DNA from: Paragordius varius
Taxonomy: Eukaryota; Nematomorpha
Direction of reading: 5' to 3'
Length of the DNA stretch: 64,000 nucleotides
NCBI GenBank assembly: GCA_964247055.1
Contig: OZ176053.1
Coordinates: forward strand, 14,012,001 to 14,076,000
This document shows positions 1 through 11,825 of the stretch, in pieces. Numbering within the stretch: the first letter of the stretch is position 1; each line of letters begins with the position of its first letter. A program made the translations under genes and the position numbers. The notes beneath the pieces were generated by a model, which saw only the letters and a list, made by a program, of their open reading frames with translations, was not told the origin of the DNA and made no database searches.

Positions 1-906
1 ACATCACCTGATCAAATTCGGATTTTAGGTAGCCATTTTTATTTTTAAAATCGTCTAAAATAAATTTTTTAAATATTTAAAAAATTCATAAAAATTACAT
101 TTATACTCCGATCTCGAAAATATTTGGGGTGATGATGGAACTACCATAGGGCTACCCAAAAAAATTATAATGACATCACCTGATCAAATTTGGATTTTAG
201 GTAGCCATTTTTATTTTTAAAATCGTATAAAATAAATTTTTTAAATATTAAAAAATTCATAAAAATTACATTTATACTCCGATCTCGAAAATATTTGGGG
301 TGATGATGGAACTATCATAGGGCTACCCAAAAAAATTATAGTGACATCACCTGCTCAAATTTGGATTTTAGGTAGCCATTTTTATTTTTAATATCGTATA
401 AAATAAATTTTTTAAATATTTAAAAAATTCATAAAAATTACATTTATACTCCGATCTCGAAAATATTTGGGGTGATGATGGAACTACCATAGGGCTACCC
501 AAAAAAATTATAATGACATCACCTGATCAAATTTGGATTTTAGGTAGCCATTTTTATTTTTAAAATCGTATAAAATAAATTTTTTAAATATTTAAAAAAT
601 TCATAAAAATTACATTTATACTCCGATCTCGACAATATTTGGGGTGATGATGGAACTACCATAGGGCTACCCAAAAAAATTATAATGACATCACCTGATC
701 AAATTTGGATTTTAAGTAGCCATTTTTATTTTTAATATCGTATAAAATAAATTTTTTAAATATTTAAAAAATTCATAAAATTTATACTCCGATCTCGACA
801 ATATTTGGGGTGATGATGGAACTACCATAGGGCTACCCAAAAAAATTATAATGACATCACCTGATCAAATTTGGATTTTAGGTAGCCATTTTTATTTTTA
901 AAATCG

Positions 907-914
907 TATAAAAT
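907..914 (+). promoter_or_regulatory. TATA-box-like TATAAAAT in the monomer (type example)
   Basis: A match to the TATA consensus lies in almost every monomer after ATCG. Units of the AATTCGG family read GTCTAAAA instead and lose it (fourteen copies, e.g. 1, 2587, 9619, 12015, 18188, 29680). No start-site motif or downstream gene accompanies it, and such a match is easily made in 75% A+T DNA, so promoter function is only a possibility (satellite transcription is known in other organisms). Confidence 0.25.
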
Positions 915-915
915 A

Positions 916-939
916 AATTTTTTAAATATTTAAAAAATT
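916..939. repeat. Perfect 24-bp AT palindrome in the monomer (type example)
   Basis: The half AATTTTTTAAAT is followed directly by its exact reverse complement with no spacer. With one mismatched pair the symmetry reaches 30 bp. It is present in most monomers. It is reduced in three families: units with AAATAATT keep all but a central pair, units with a lost base (AAATATTAAAAA, e.g. 253 and 1790) break it, and units with AATTTCTT (e.g. 1435) lose an outer pair. Such dyads can extrude as cruciforms in supercoiled DNA; dyad symmetry is a known feature of many centromeric satellites that lack CENP-B boxes. A role here is inference. Confidence 0.9.
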
Positions 940-980
940 CATAAAAATTACATTTATACTCCGATCTCGAAAATATTTGG

Positions 981-1059
981 GGTGATGATGGAACTACCAT
1001 AGGGCTACCCAAAAAAATTATAATGACATCACCTGATCAAATTTGGATTTTAGGTAGCC
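981..1059. repeat. Two interleaved 7-bp inverted repeats per repeat period (type example)
   Basis: Four elements follow in order: A = GGTGATG (981-987), B = GGCTACC (1003-1009), A' = CATCACC (1027-1033), B' = GGTAGCC (1053-1059). A pairs with A' and B with B', so the two pairings cross, as in a pseudoknot, rather than nest. A small ATGG/CCAT hairpin lies between A and B. Units reading TTATGGTGACATCACC also carry a local GGTGA-CA-TCACC dyad (e.g. 1195-1206). Many families break A' (CATAACC) or B' (AAGTAGCC, AGTTAGCC, GGTACC) with no matching change in the partner, which argues against a strict structural constraint. Confidence 0.85.
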
Positions 1060-2397
1060 ATTTTTATTTTTAAAATCGTATAAAATAAATTTTTTAAATA
1101 TTTAAAAAATTCATAAAAATTACATTTATACTCCGATCTCGAAAATATTTGGGGTGATGATGGAACTACCATAGGGCTACCCAAAAAAAATTATGGTGAC
1201 ATCACCTGATCAAATTTGGATTTTAGGTAGCCATTTTTATTTTTAAAATCGTATAAAATAAATTTTTTAAATATTTAAAAAATTCATAAAAATTACATTT
1301 ATACTCCGATCTCGAAAATATTTGGGGTGATGATGGAACTACCATAGGGCTACCCAAAAAAATTATGGTGACATCACCTGATCAAATTGGGATTTTAGTT
1401 AGCCATTTTTATTTTTAAAATCGTATAAAATAAATTTCTTAAATATTTAAAAAATTCATAAAAATTACATTTATACTCCGATCTCGAAAATATTTGGGGT
1501 GATGATGGAACTACCATAGGGCTACCCAAAAAAAATTATGGTGACATCACCTGATCAAATTTGGATTTTAGGTAGCCATTTTTATTTTTAAAATCGTATA
1601 AAATAAATTTTTTAAATATTTAAAAAATTCATAAATATTACATTTATACTCCGATCTCGAAAATATTTGGGGTGATGATGGAACTACCATAGGGCTACCC
1701 AAAAAAATTATAATGACATCACCTGATCAAATTTGGATTTTAGGTAGCCATTTTTATTTTTAAAATCGTATAAAATAAATTTTTTAAATATTAAAAAATT
1801 CATAAAAATTACATTTATACTCCGATCTCGAAAATATTTGGGGTGATGATGGAACTATCATAGGGCTACCCAAAAAAATTATAGTGACATCACCTGATCA
1901 AATTTGGATTTTAGGTAGCCATTTTTATTTTTAAAATCGTATAAAATAAATTTTTTAAATATTTAAAAAATTCATAAAAATTACATTTATACTCCGATCT
2001 CGACAATATTTGGGGTGATGATGGAACTACCATAGGGCTACCCAAAAAAATTATAATGACATCACCTGATCAAATTTGGATTTTAAGTAGCCATTTTTAT
2101 TTTTAATATCGTATAAAATAAATTTTTTAAATATTTAAAAAATTCATAAAATTTATACTCCGATCTCGACAATATTTGGGGTGATGATGGAACTACCATA
2201 GGGCTACCCAAAAAAATTATAATGACATCACCTGATCAAATTTGGATTTTAGGTAGCCATTTTTATTTTTAAAATCGTATAAAATAAATTTTTTAAATAT
2301 TTAAAAAATTCATAAAAATTACATTTATTCTCCGATCTCGAAAATATTTGGGGTGATGATGGAACTACCATAGGGCTACCCAAAAAAAATTATGGTG

Positions 2398-3771
2398 ACA
2401 TCACCTGATCAAATTTGGATTTTAGGTAGCCATTTTTATTTTTAAAATCGTATAAAATAAATTTTTTAAATAATTAAAAAATTCATAAATATTACATTTA
2501 TAGTCCGATCCCAAAGTATTTGGGGTGATGATGGAACTACCATAGGGCTACCCAAAAAAATTATAGTGACATCACCTGATCAAATTCGGATTTTAGGTAG
2601 CCATTTTTATTTTTAAAATCGTCTAAAATAAATTTTTTAAATATTTAAAAAATTCATAAAAATTACATTTATACTCCGATCTCGAAAATATTTGGGGTGA
2701 TGATGGAACTACCATAGGGCTACCCAAAAAAATTATAATGACATCACCTGATCAAATTTGGATTTTAGGTAGCCATTTTTATTTTTAAAATCGTATAAAA
2801 TAAATTTTTTAAATATTTAAAAAATTCATAAAAATTACATTTATACTCCGATCTCGAAAATATTTGGGGTGATGATGGAACTACCATAGGGCTACCCAAA
2901 AAAATTATAATGACATCACCTGATCAAATTTGGATTTTAGGTAGCCATTTTTATTTTTAAAATCGTATAAAATAAATTTTTTAAATATTTAAAAAATTCA
3001 TAAAAATTACATTTATACTCCGATCTTGAAAATATTTGGGGTGATGATGGAACTACCATAGGGCTACCCAAAAAAAATTATGGTGACATCACCTGATCAA
3101 ATTTGGATTTTAGGTAGCCATTTTTATTTTTAAAATCGTATAAAATAAATTTTTTAAATATTTAAAAAATTCATAAAAATTACATTTATACTCCGATCTC
3201 GAAAATATTTGGGGTGATGATGGAACTACCATAGGGCTACCCAAAAAAATTATGGTGACATCACCTGATCAAATTGGGATTTTAGTTAGCCATTTTTATT
3301 TTTAAAATCGTATAAAATAAATTTCTTAAATATTTAAAAAATTCATAAAAATTACATTTATACTCCGATCTCGAAAATATTTGGGGTGATGATGGAACTA
3401 CCATAGGGCTACCCAAAAAAAATTATGGTGACATCACCTGATCAAATTTGGATTTTAGGTAGCCATTTTTATTTTTAAAATCGTATAAAATAAATTTTTT
3501 AAATATTTAAAAAATTCATAAATATTACATTTATAGTCCGATCCCAAAGTATGGTGATGATGGAACTACCATAGGGCTACCCAAAAAAAATTATGGTGAC
3601 ATAACCTGATCAAATTTGGATTTTAGGTAGCCATTTTTATTTTTAAAATCGTATAAAATAAATTTTTTAAATATTTAAAAAATTCAAAAAAATTACATTT
3701 ATACTCCGATCTCGACAATATTTGGGGTGATGATGGAATTACCATAGGGCTACCCAAAAAAAATTATGGTG
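2398..3771. repeat. Eight-monomer module, copy 1
   Basis: In order: a unit with AAATAATT and CCCAAAGTATTTGGGG; the AATTCGG/GTCTAAAA unit; two plain units ending TTATAATG; a plain unit ending TTATGGTG; the AATTGGG/AATTTCTT unit; a unit with CCCAAAGTATGGTG (4 bp shorter); and a CATAACC unit with ATTCAAAAAAATTAC, GACAATAT and GAATTACC. This order is repeated at six other places in the left half of the window. Confidence 0.88.
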
Positions 3772-4900
3772 ACATCACCTGATCAAATTTGGATTTTAGG
3801 TAGCCATTTTTATTTTTAATATCGTATAAAATAAATTTTTTAAATATTTAAAAAATTCATAAAAATTACATTTATACTCCGATCTCGACAATATTTGGGG
3901 TGATGATGGAACTACTAGAGGGCTACCCAAAAAAAATTATGGTCACATCACCTGATCAAATTTGGATTTTAAGTAGCCATTTTTATTTTTAATATCGTAT
4001 AAAATAAATTTTTTAAATATTTAAAAAATTCATAAAAATTACATTTATACTCCGATCTCGACAATATTTGGGGTGATGATGGAATTACCTTAGGACTACC
4101 CAAAAAAAATTATGGTGACATCACCTGATCAAATTTGGATTTTAAGTAGCCATTTTTATTTTTAATATCGTATAAAATAAATTTTTTAAATATTTAAAAA
4201 ATTCATAAAAATTACATTTATACTCCGATCTCGAAAATATTTGGGGTGATGATGGAACTATTATAGGGCTAACCAAAAAAAATTATGGTGACATCACCTG
4301 ATCAAATTTGGATTTTAAGTAGCCATTTTTATTTTTAAAATCGTATAAAATAAATTTTTTAAATATTTAAAAAATTCATAAATATTACATTTATAGTCCG
4401 ATCCCAAAGTATGGTGATGATGGAACTACCATAGGGCTACCCAAAAAAAATTATGGTGACATAACCTGATCAAATTTGGATTTTAGGTAGCCATTTTTAT
4501 TTTTAAAATCGTATAAAATAAATTTTTTAAATATTTAAAAAATTCAAAAAAATTACATTTATACTCCGATCTCGACAATATTTGGGGTGATGATGGAATT
4601 ACCATAGGGCTACCCAAAAAAAATTATGGTGACATCACCTGATCAAATTTGGATTTTAGGTAGCCATTTTTATTTTTAATATCGTATAAAATAAATTTTT
4701 TAAATATTTAAAAAATTCATAAAAATTACATTTATACTCCGATCTCGACAATATTTGGGGTGATGATGGAACTACTAGAGGGCTACCCAAAAAAAATTAT
4801 GGTCACATCACCTGATCAAATTTGGATTTTAAGTAGCCATTTTTATTTTTAATATCGTATAAAATAAATTTTTTAAATATTTAAAAAATTCATAAAAATT
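3460..4900. repeat. 860-bp (5-monomer) tandem duplication
   Basis: Landmarks recur exactly 860 bp apart: CCCAAAGTATGG at 3543 and 4403, CATAACC near 3600 and 4460, ACTACTAGAG at 3911 and 4771. The homology runs about 3460-4038 against 4320-4898. The second copy ends at a unit with a 6-bp deletion (AAAAATTATACTCC near 4897) followed by TTTGGTGTG. Confidence 0.82.
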
Positions 4901-5179
4901 ATACTCCGATCTCGACAATATTTGGTGTGATGATGGAACTACCATAGGGCTACCCAAAAAAATTATAATGACATCACCTGATCAAATTTGGATTTTAGGT
5001 AGCCATTTTTATTTTTAAAATCGTATAAAATAAATTTCTTAAATATTTAAAAAATTCATAAAAATTACATTTATACTCCGATCTCGAAAATATTTGGGGT
5101 GATGATGGAACTACCATAGGGCTACCCAAAAAAAATTATGGTGACATCACCTGATCAAATTTGGATTTTAGGTAGCCAT

Positions 5180-8100
5180 TTTTATTTTTAAAATCGTATA
5201 AAATAAATTTTTTAAATATTTAAAAAATTCAAAAAATTACAGTTATACTCCCATCTCGACAATATTTGGGGTGATGATGGAATTACCATAGGGCTACCCA
5301 AAAAAAATTATGGTGGCATCACCTGATCAAATTTGGATTTTAGGTAGCCATTTTTATTTTTAAAATCGTATAAAATAAATTTTTTAAATATTTAAAAAAT
5401 TCAAAAAATTACATTTATACTCCGATCTCGACAATATTTGGGGTGATGATGGAATTACCATAGGGCTACCCAAAAAAAATTATGGTGACATCACCTGATC
5501 AAATCTGGATTTTAGGTAGCCATTTTTATTTTTAAAATCGTATAAAATAAATTTTTTAAATATTTAAAAAATTCAAAAAATTACATTTATACTCCAGGTG
5601 ATGATGGAATTACCATAGGGCTACCCAAAAAAAATTATGGCGACATCACCTGATCAAATCTGGATTTTAGGTAGCCATTTTTATTTTTAAAATCGTATAA
5701 AATAAATTTTTTAAATATTTAAAAAATTCATAAAAATTACATTTATACTCCGATCTCGAAAATTTTTGGGGTGATGATGGAACTACCATAGGCTACCCAA
5801 AAAAATTATGGTGACATCACCTGATCAAATTTGGATTTTAGGTAGCCATTTTTATTTTTAAAATCGTATAAAATAAACTTTTTAAATATTTAAAAAATTC
5901 ATAAAAATTATATTTATACTCCGATCTCGAAAATATTTGGGGTGATGATGGAACTACCATAGAGCTACCCAAAAAAAATTATGGTGACATAACCTGATCA
6001 AATTTGGATTTTAGGTAGCCATTTTTTATTTTAAAATCGTATAAAATAAATTTTTTAAATATTTAAAAACTTCATAAAAATTACATTTATACTCCGATCT
6101 CGAAAATATTTGGGGTGATGATGGAACTACCATAGGGCTACCCAAAAAAAATTATGGTGACATCACCTGATCAAATTTGGATTTTAGTTAGCCATTTTTA
6201 TTTTTAAAATCGTATAAAATAAATTTTTTAAATATTTAAAAAATTCATAAAAATTACATGTATACTCCGATCTCGAAAATATTTGGGGTGATGATGGAAC
6301 TATCATAGGGCTACCCAAAAAAATTATAGTGACATCACCTGCTCAAATTTGGATTTTAGGTAGCCATTTTTATTTTTAAAATCGTATAAAATAAATTTTT
6401 TAAATATTTAAAAAATTCATAAAAATTATATTTATACTCCGATCTCGAAAATATTTGGGGTGATGATGGAACTACCATAGGGCTACCCAAAAAAAATTAT
6501 GGTGACATAACCTGATCAAATTTGGATTTTAGGTAGCCATTTTTATTTTTCAAATCGTATAAAATAAATTTTTTAAATATTTAAAAAATTCATAAAAATT
6601 ACATTTATACTCCGATCTCGAAAATATTTGGGGTGATGATGGAACTACCATAGGGCTACCCAAAAAAAATTATGGTGACATCACCTGATCAAATTTGGAT
6701 TTTAGGTAGCCATTTTTATTTTTAAAATCGTATAAAATAAATTTTTTAAATATTTAAAAAATTCAAAAAAATTACATTTATACTCCGATCTCGACAATAT
6801 TTGGGGTGATGATGGAATTACCATAGGGCTTCCCAAAAAAAATTATGGCGACATCACCTGATCAAATTTGGATTTTAGTTAGCCATTTTTATTTTTAAAA
6901 TCGTATAAAATAAATTTTTTAAATATTTAAAAAATTCAAAAAATTACATTTATACTCCGATCTCGACAATATTTGGGGTGATGATGGAATTACCATAGGG
7001 CTACCCAAAAAAAATTATGGTGACATCTCCTGATCAAATTTGGATTTTAGGTAGCCATTTTTATTTTTAAAATCGTATAAAATAAATTTTTTAAATATTT
7101 AAAAAATTCAAAAAAATTACATTTATACTCCGATCTCGACAATATTTGGGGTGATGATGGAATTACCATAGGGCTACCCAAAAAAAATTATGGTGACATC
7201 ACCTGATCAAATCTGGATTTTAGGTAGCCATTTTTATTTTTAAAATCGTTTAAAATAAATTTTTTAAATATTTAAAAAATTCAAAAAATTACATTTATAC
7301 TCCGATCTCGAAAATATTTGGGGTGATGATGGAATTACCATAGGGCTACCCAAAAAAAATTATGGCGACATCACGTGATCAAATCTGGATTTTAGGTAGC
7401 CATTTTTATTTTTAAAATCGTATAAAATAAATTTTTTAAATATTTAAAAAATTCATAAAAATTACATTTATACTCCGATCTCGAAAATATTTGGGGTGAT
7501 GATGGAACTACCATAGGCTACCCAAAAAAATTATGGTGACATCACCTGATCAAATTTGGATTTTAGGTAGCCATTTTTATTTTTAAAATCGTATAAAATA
7601 AACTTTTTAAATATTTAAAAAATTCATAAAAATTATATTTATACTCCGATCTCGAAAATATTTGGGGTGATGATGGAACTACCATAGAGCTACCCAAAAA
7701 AAATTATGGTGACATAACCTGATCAAATTTGGATTTTAGGTAGCCATTTTTATTTTTAAAATCGTATAAAATAAATTTTTTAAATATTTAAAAACTTCCT
7801 AAAAATTACATTTATACTCCGATCTCGAAAATATTTGGGGTGATGATGGAACTACCATAGGGCTACCCAAAAAAAATTATGGCGACATAACCTGATCAAA
7901 TTTGGATTTTAGTTAGCCATTTTTATTTTTAAAATCGTATAAAATAAATTTTTTAAATATTTAAAAAATTCAAAAATCTACATTTATACTCCGATCTCGA
8001 CAATATTTGGGGTGATGATGGAATTACCATAGGGCTACCCAAAAAAAATTATGGTGACATCACCTGATCAAATCTGGATTTTAGGTAGCCATTTTTATTT

Positions 8101-8670
8101 TTAAAATCGTATAAAATAAACTTTTTAAATATTTAAAAAATTCATAAAAATTATATTTATACTCCGATCTCGAAAATATTTGGGGTGATGATGGAACTAC
8201 CATAGAGCTACCAAAAAAAAATTATGGTGACATAACCTGATCAAATTTGGATTTTAGGTAGCCATTTTTATTTTTAAAATCGTATAAAATAAATTTTTTA
8301 AATATTTAAAAACTTCATAAAAATTACATTTATACTCCGATCTCGAAAATATTTGGGGTGATGATGGAACTACCATAGGGCTACCCAAAAAAAATTATGG
8401 TGACATCACCTGATCAAATTTGGATTTTAGTTAGCCATTTTTATTTTTAAAATCGTATAAAATAAATTTTTTAAATATTTAAAAAATTCATAAAAATTAC
8501 ATTTATACTCCGATCTCGAAAATATTTGGGGTGATGATGGAACTATCATAGGGCTACCCAAAAAAATTATAGTGACATCACCTGCTCAAATTTGGATTTT
8601 AGGTAGCCATTTTTATTTTTAAAATCGTATAAAATAAATTTTTTAAATATTTAAAAAATTCATAAAAATT
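5180..8670. repeat. Segmental block P, copy 1 (~3.5 kb, about 20 monomers)
   Basis: It matches 32626-36133 at an offset of 27,463 bp. Shared rare variants are ACATCACGTG (7374 and 34837), ACATCTCC (7026 and 34489), CTTCCTAAAA (7795 and 35258), AAAATCTACA (7977 and 35440) and GAAAATTTTTGGGG (5759 and 33222). Left of about 5596 the offset is 27,446 because this copy has a private 17-bp net deletion. Other private differences are single bases, such as GGTGGCATC near 5313 and CGTTTAAA near 7249. Typical units carry AAATCTGG, ATTCAAAAAATTAC, AAACTTTTT and CATAGAGCTACC. Confidence 0.88.
5591..5602. repeat. Monomer with private 17-bp net deletion
   Basis: ACTCC runs almost directly into GGTGATGATGG; the usual 18 bases GATCTC through TTTGG are replaced by a single A. 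The matching unit in the other copy of block P is intact, so the loss came after the 27-kb duplication or was repaired by exchange in the other copy. I saw this deletion nowhere else in the window. Confidence 0.85.
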
Positions 8671-9429
8671 ACATTTATACTCCGATCTCGAAAATATTTG
8701 GGGTGATGATGGAACTACCATAGGGCTACCCAAAAAAATTATAATGACATCACCTGATCAAATTTGGATTTTAGGTAGCCATTTTTATTTTTAAAATCGT
8801 ATAAAATAAATTTTTTAAATATTTAAAAAATTCATAAAAATTACATTTATACTCCGATCTCGACAATATTTGGGGTGATGATGGAACTACCATAGGGCTA
8901 CCCAAAAAAATTATAATGACATCACCTGATCAAATATGGATTTTAGGTAGCCATTTTTATTTTTAAAATCGTATAAAATAAATTTTTTAAATATTTAAAA
9001 AATTCATAAATATTACATTTATACTCCGATCTCGACAATATTTGGGGTGATGATGGAACTACCATAGGGCTACCCAAAAAAATTATAATGACATCACCTG
9101 ATCAAATTTGGATTTTAAGTAGCCATTTTTATTTTTAATATCGTATAAAATAAATTTTTTAAATATTTAAAAAATTCATAAAATTTATACTCCGATCTCG
9201 ACAATATTTGGGGTGATGATGGAACTACCATAGGGCTACCCAAAAAAATTATAATGACATCACCTGATCAAATTTGGATTTTAGGTAGCCATTTTTATTT
9301 TTAAAATCGTATAAAATAAATTTTTTAAATATTTAAAAAATTCATAAAAATTACATTTATACTCCGATCTCGAAAATATTTGGGGTGATGATGGAACTAC
9401 CATAGGGCTACCCAAAAAAAATTATGGTG
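8671..9429. repeat. Linking segment before module copy 2
   Basis: Plain and GACAATAT units, including AAATATGG near 8936 and the 6-bp-deleted ATAAAATTTATACTCC unit at 9184, lead into the module at 9430. The part from about 9010 is the start of the 2,396-bp repeat described at 11406. No gene or insertion is visible. Confidence 0.8.
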
Positions 9430-10803
9430 ACATCACCTGATCAAATTTGGATTTTAGGTAGCCATTTTTATTTTTAAAATCGTATAAAATAAATTTTTTA
9501 AATAATTAAAAAATTCATAAATATTACATTTATAGTCCGATCCCAAAGTATTTGGGGTGATGATGGAACTACCATAGGGCTACCCAAAAAAATTATAGTG
9601 ACATCATCTGATCAAATTCGGATTTTAGGTAGCCATTTTTATTTTTAAAATCGTCTAAAATAAATTTTTTAAATATTTAAAAAATTCATAAAAATTACAT
9701 TTATACTCCGATCTCGAAAATATTTGGGGTGATGATGGAACTACCATAGGGCTACCCAAAAAAATTATAATGACATCACCTGATCAAATTTGGATTTTAG
9801 GTAGCCATTTTTATTTTTAAAATCGTATAAAATAAATTTTTTAAATATTTAAAAAATTCATAAAAATTACATTTATACTCCGATCTCGAAAATATTTGGG
9901 GTGATGATGGAACTACCATAGGGCTACCCAAAAAAATTATAATGACATCACCTGATCAAATTTGGATTTTAGGTAGCCATTTTTATTTTTAAAATCGTAT
10001 AAAATAAATTTTTTAAATATTTAAAAAATTCATAAAAATTACATTTATACTCCGATCTCGAAAATATTTGGGGTGATGATGGAACTACCATAGGGCTACC
10101 CAAAAAAAATTATGGTGACATCACCTGATCAAATTTGGATTTTAGGTAGCCATTTTTATTTTTAAAATCGTATAAAATAAATTTTTTAAATATTTAAAAA
10201 ATTCATAAAAATTACATTTATACTCCGATCTCGAAAATATTTGGGGTGATGATGGAACTACCATAGGGCTACCCAAAAAAATTATGGTGACATCACCTGA
10301 TCAAATTGGGATTTTAGTTAGCCATTTTTATTTTTAAAATCGTATAAAATAAATTTCTTAAATATTTAAAAAATTCATAAAAATTACATTTATACTCCGA
10401 TCTCGAAAATATTTGGGGTGATGATGGAACTACCATAGGGCTACCCAAAAAAAATTATGGTGACATCACCTGATCAAATTTGGATTTTAGGTAGCCATTT
10501 TTATTTTTAAAATCGTATAAAATAATTTTTTTAAATATTTAAAAAATTCATAAATATTACATTTATAGTCCGATCCCAAAGTATGGTGATGATGGAACTA
10601 CCATAGGGCTACCCAAAAAAAATTATGGTGACATAACCTGATCAAATTTGGATTTTAGGTAGCCATTTTTATTTTTAAAATCGTATAAAATAAATTTTTT
10701 AAATATTTAAAAAATTCAAAAAAATTACATTTATACTCCGATCTCGACAATATTTGGGGTGATGATGGAATTACCATAGGGCTACCCAAAAAAAATTATG
10801 GTG
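9430..10803. repeat. Eight-monomer module, copy 2
   Basis: Same unit order as the copy at 2398. Private changes are ACATCATCTG at 9601 in the AATTCGG unit and AAAATAATTTTTTT near 10524. It lies within 9010-10800, which recurs at 11406-13196 with an offset of 2,396 bp (14 monomers). Confidence 0.87.
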
Positions 10804-11825
10804 ACATCACCTGATCAAATTTGGATTTTAGGTAGCCATTTTTATTTTTAAAATCGTATAAAATAAATTTTTTAAATATTTAAAAAATTCATAAAAATTA
10901 CATTTATACTCCGATCTCGAAAATATTTGGGGTGATGATGGAACTACCATAGGGCTACCCAAAAAAATTATAATGACATCACCTGATCAAATTTGGATTT
11001 TAGGTAGCCATTTTTATTTTTAAAATCGTATAAAATAAATTTTTTAAATATTAAAAAATTCATAAAAATTACATTTATACTCCGATCTCGAAAATATTTG
11101 GGGTGATGATGGAACTATCATAGGGCTACCCAAAAAAATTATAGTGACATCACCTGCTCAAATTTGGATTTTAGGTAGCCATTTTTATTTTTAATATCGT
11201 ATAAAATAAATTTTTTAAATATTTAAAAAATTCATAAAAATTACATTTATACTCCGATCTCGAAAATATTTGGGGTGATGATGGAACTACCATAGGGCTA
11301 CCCAAAAAAATTATAATGACATCACCTGATCTTGGATTTTAGGTAGCCATTTTTATTTTTAAAATCGTATAAAATAAATTTTTTAAATATTTAAAAAATT
11401 CATAAAAATTACATTTATACTCCGATCTCGACAATATTTGGGGTGATGATGGAACTACCATAGGGCTACCCAAAAAAATTATAATGACATCACCTGATCA
11501 AATTTGGATTTTAAGTAGCCATTTTTATTTTTAATATCGTATAAAATAAATTTTTTAAATATTTAAAAAATTCATAAAATTTATACTCCGATCTCGACAA
11601 TATTTGGGGTGATGATGGAACTACCATAGGGCTACCCAAAAAAATTATAATGACATCACCTGATCAAATTTGGATTTTAGGTAGCCATTTTTATTTTTAA
11701 AATCGTATAAAATAAATTTTTTAAATATTTAAAAAATTCATAAAAATTACATTTATACTCCGATCTCGAAAATATTTGGGGTGATGATGGAACTACCATA
11801 GGGCTACCCAAAAAAAATTATGGTG
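10804..11825. repeat. Linking segment between module copies 2 and 3
   Basis: The order is a plain unit, a lost-base unit with ACTATCATAGG, a CCTGCTC unit, the GATCTTGG unit (4-bp deletion, 11328-11335), and the 6-bp-deleted unit near 11580. The same run is found at 14.2-14.9, 17.15-17.8 and 28.65-29.3 kb, and without the 4-bp deletion at 173-850. Confidence 0.82.

Larger units (their letters stand above)
854..1025. repeat. Reference monomer (consensus-like, 172 bp)
   Basis: This unit matches the commonest base at essentially every position I compared, so it serves as the type copy. In order it contains ACATCACCTGATCAAA, the GGTAGCC element, T- and A-rich tracts around ATCG, TATAAAAT, the 24-bp palindrome, TACATTTATACTCCGATCTC, GAAAATATTTGGGG, the GGTGATG element, ATGG-AACTA-CCAT, GGGCTACCC, a run of seven A and TTATAATG. 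G+C is 43 of 172 (25%). There are three CpG sites (ATCG, TCCG, CTCG). A TGATCA site lies in nearly every copy, so enzymes cutting there would give a 172-bp ladder. Length is close to one nucleosome plus linker. Confidence 0.95.
1..2397. repeat. Left segment of the array, about 14 monomers
   Basis: It opens with an AATTCGG/GTCTAAAA unit at position 1, then a lost-base AAATATTAAAAA unit (173), a CCTGCTC unit (344), a GACAATAT unit (516) and a unit with a 6-bp deletion giving ATAAAATTTATACTCC (near 775). The same order recurs at 14061-14.9 kb and 16977-17.8 kb, but those copies carry a 4-bp deletion (GATCTTGG) that this one lacks. The AATTGGG/AATTTCTT unit follows (1371), then a second, shorter run of the same families up to the module at 2398. 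No gene or other feature is visible. Confidence 0.85.

Noticed and set aside
10-30. CENP-B box in the AATTCGG family
   Set aside because: TTCGG is followed by ATTTTAGG; the required A and the CGGG of the TTCGNNNNANNCGGG core are missing, and the TTCG occurs in only fourteen units.
25-34. Telomere-type repeat in TTTTAGGTAGCC
   Set aside because: TTAGG occurs once per monomer, not in tandem, and nothing else resembles a telomere.
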